Source: Faecalispora sporosphaeroides DSM 1294 (GTDB taxonomy: Bacteria > Bacillota > Clostridia > Oscillospirales > Acutalibacteraceae). Taken from it: 64,000 nt of DNA. This document shows positions 62,316 through 64,000 of this stretch, piece by piece. The notes beneath the pieces are model-generated. The model had not been told where the DNA came from. It was given only the letters and a program-made list of their open reading frames with translations, and searched no databases. The stretch lies in the NCBI GenBank assembly GCA_000383295.1, contig KB911074.1, forward strand, positions 1 through 64,000. Reading direction: 5' to 3'. The number at the start of each line of letters is the position of its first letter. Within the stretch, counting starts at the first letter, position 1. Both the position numbers and the translations under genes were made by a program.

Positions 62316-64000
62316 ATGAAATTTCTCACCACCGCCGTCAGCGCGCTGAAGGAATTCTCCGCGCTGGATCAGGCTGTAACATCCAAGTCACTCCCGGCAG
62401 CCGTCACAGGGCTCTCGGGGATCCACAAGGCCAATATCATCTATTCGCTCTGCGCCCTGAACGGACGCAGAGCCTTTGTTGCTGCCTCTGAAGAAGCGGA
62501 AGCGCAGCGCCTTTTCGACGACCTGACCGCCATGGGCATGCGCCCAGCGCTGTATCCCCTGCGCGATTTCAACTTCCGCGATACACAGGGCAGCTCGCAC
62601 GAATACGAGCATCAGCGCCTGCACGCGCTCTCGTGCTACCTGACCGGCGGCTGCGACTGCGTCATCTTCTGCATGGACGCCGCCCTTCAATATACGCTGC
62701 CGCCCGAAGAGCTGCGGCGGCGCACCGTTACGCTGCGCACCGCCCAGCAGATCACGCCGGAAGCGGTCGTGAGCATTCTGGTCTCGTGCGGATATGAGCG
62801 CGCCGACCAGATCGAGGGTACCGGTCAGTTTGCGCTGCGCGGCGGCATTCTCGACTTTTTCACGCCCGACGCGGAGCATCCCGTTCGCGTGGAATTCTGG
62901 GGCGACGAGATCGACACGCTGTCGTTCTTCGACCGCGAAACGCAGCGCCGTACCTCCTCCATTGACGAGATCACGATCGCCCCTTCGGTAGAAGCGCTGA
63001 TCGAACATCCGGCCGTGCTGGCGGAAAAAATCCGACGCCACGCCGCGACCCTGCGCGGCAAAACGGCGGCCGCCGCCCGCGAGATTCTGGAGGCCGAGGC
63101 CGACAAGCTCTTTGCCGGGGCCATGCTGGGCTGCACGGATAAATTTATTCCCTTTCTTTATGACAAGCCTGCCACCGTATTTGATTATGCGGACGAAAAC
63201 ACTCTGCTGTTTGTTTCAGAGCCGGTCAAAAACAAGGAAAAGGTCCGCACTTCGCTATGGCAGTGGGGCGAAGATTTAAAGGACTACCTTTCCCACGGCA
63301 TTTTGTGCCGCGGGCTCGACACCTATAGCGAAGACTGGCAGTACGCGCTGGAGCAATTTATTTCTCTCGGCGCGATCTATCTGGATGCTTTTGCGCGCGG
63401 CAGCTACGAAACCCCGGTACGCGTGCTGGAAAATATGAACGTGCGCCAGAATTCGGTATGGAGCGGCAGCATGCAGCTTTTGACCGAGGACGTGCAGGCG
63501 ATGCTACACAACCACTGGTGCTGCGTGGTTCTGGCCGGGAGCGAACGCGCGGCGCAGAACACCGCCGCCGACCTGCAGAATCAGGGCGTAAACGCCGTGT
63601 ATCTTGCCGACCCGCAGCAGCTTTCGCCCGGGCAGGTCATCGTGACGGAAGGCGGTCTTTCCGCCGGTATGGAATACCCCGGCGCCCACTTCGGGCTCAT
63701 CACCCACGGGCGTCTGCTCTCCCAGCGCAAACAGAGCCGCAGCAAGCGCTCGAAAAACAGCCAGGAAATCTACAGTCTCTCCGACCTGAACCCCGGCGAT
63801 TACGTGGTGCATTCCTCACACGGAATCGGCGTGTTCGAGGGCATTCACAAAATCAGCATGCAGGGCATTGTCAAGGACTACCTCAAGCTGCGCTACGCCA
63901 AAAATGACACGCTGTACGTGCCGGTAACGCAGCTCGATCTGGTATCGAAATACATCGGCCCGCGAGAGGACGCACAGGTGCGCCTGCACCGTCTGGGCGG
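62316..64000 (+). CDS. mfd: Transcription-repair coupling factor Mfd, N-terminal half (cut by window end)
   Basis: Begins at ATG 62316 (AAGGAGCTTTCC) and is open to the window end (561 codons). Starts MKFLTTAVSALKEFSALDQA, then a UvrB-homology module ('GLSGIHKANIIYSLCAL', 'GQFALRGGILDFFTPDAEHPVRVEFWGDEIDTL' in pieces). The RNA-polymerase-interaction (CarD-like) domain opens with 'LNPGDYVVHSSHGIGVFEGI' and continues 'DYLKLRYAKNDTLYVPVTQLDLVSKYI'. The translocase motor lies beyond the window. Displaces stalled polymerase and recruits UvrA. Confidence 0.96.
   Translation, partial: MKFLTTAVSALKEFSALDQAVTSKSLPAAVTGLSGIHKANIIYSLCALNGRRAFVAASEEAEAQRLFDDLTAMGMRPALYPLRDFNFRDTQGSSHEYEHQRLHALSCYLTGGCDCVIFCMDAALQYTLPPEELRRRTVTLRTAQQITPEAVVSILVSCGYERADQIEGTGQFALRGGILDFFTPDAEHPVRVEFWGDEIDTLSFFDRETQRRTSSIDEITIAPSVEALIEHPAVLAEKIRRHAATLRGKTAAAAREILEAEADKLFAGAMLGCTDKFIPFLYDKPATVFDYADENTLLFVSEPVKNKEKVRTSLWQWGEDLKDYLSHGILCRGLDTYSEDWQYALEQFISLGAIYLDAFARGSYETPVRVLENMNVRQNSVWSGSMQLLTEDVQAMLHNHWCCVVLAGSERAAQNTAADLQNQGVNAVYLADPQQLSPGQVIVTEGGLSAGMEYPGAHFGLITHGRLLSQRKQSRSKRSKNSQEIYSLSDLNPGDYVVHSSHGIGVFEGIHKISMQGIVKDYLKLRYAKNDTLYVPVTQLDLVSKYIGPREDAQVRLHRLG

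Overview
This is a chromosomal segment of an endospore-forming, GC-rich member of the Clostridia. Oscillospiraceae (Ruminococcaceae) type is my best guess. The reasons are strong GGAGG ribosome binding sites, Firmicute synteny (rpmG-secE-nusG-rplK-rplA, an L10 leader with rplJL, and glmU-prs-pth-mfd), sporulation genes (gpr, spoIIP, spoVAE), pyruvate phosphate dikinase and many Clostridia-type hypothetical proteins. No rRNA, tRNA or CRISPR array was seen.

Layout. 1-240: edge of an IS110-family element read leftward, with a noncoding segment that probably encodes its bridge RNA. 428-7296: an accessory block with a DUF4304-like protein, a membrane protein and a giant 32-repeat Sel1 protein ending in a DUF4274-like domain. 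7520-9400: an AraC/GyrI-like regulator and an anchored extracytoplasmic protein. 9638-13131 (minus): ribosomal protein, NusG and SecE genes, with an L10 autoregulatory leader. 14695-19304: ddl, a DUF1934 protein, argS, then a structured leader RNA and a homocysteine-methyltransferase-like protein that has lost its zinc cysteines. 19445-26728: CAP-domain protein, HAD phosphatase, a frameshifted acetyltransferase, an SDR and a Ca2+-type P-ATPase. 28866-34948: a zinc-scarcity operon with an overlapping promoter/operator, znuA, znuC, znuB, a COG0523 metallochaperone GTPase, a GTPase-permease fusion and a YcgQ-like protein. 35066-38744 (minus): a preQ1-I riboswitch with queT, a TrkH potassium transporter and two TrkA-like subunits. 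39021-43954: an FtsA-like protein, a TauE/SafE permease and a PhzF protein. 44285-48890: sporulation genes and rpsT. 49080-54379: assorted genes including a CheX/bacteriohemerythrin pair and two lipoproteins. 54600-64000: ppdK, a secreted protein, a truncated GlmU, prs, pth and the start of mfd.

The most interesting items are: (1) the nested-stem RNA at 17977-18072 upstream of the degenerate methyltransferase; (2) a promoter-linked repeat or leader family at 27604, 41533 and 41653, with a possible fourth member at 57582; (3) the zinc operon with its GTPase-permease fusion; (4) the IS110 bridge-RNA candidate at the left edge; (5) the Sel1 protein built from three-repeat (~324 bp) supra-units; and (6) a preQ1-I riboswitch close to the Thermoanaerobacter type. 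All calls come from reading the sequence; no database search was run.
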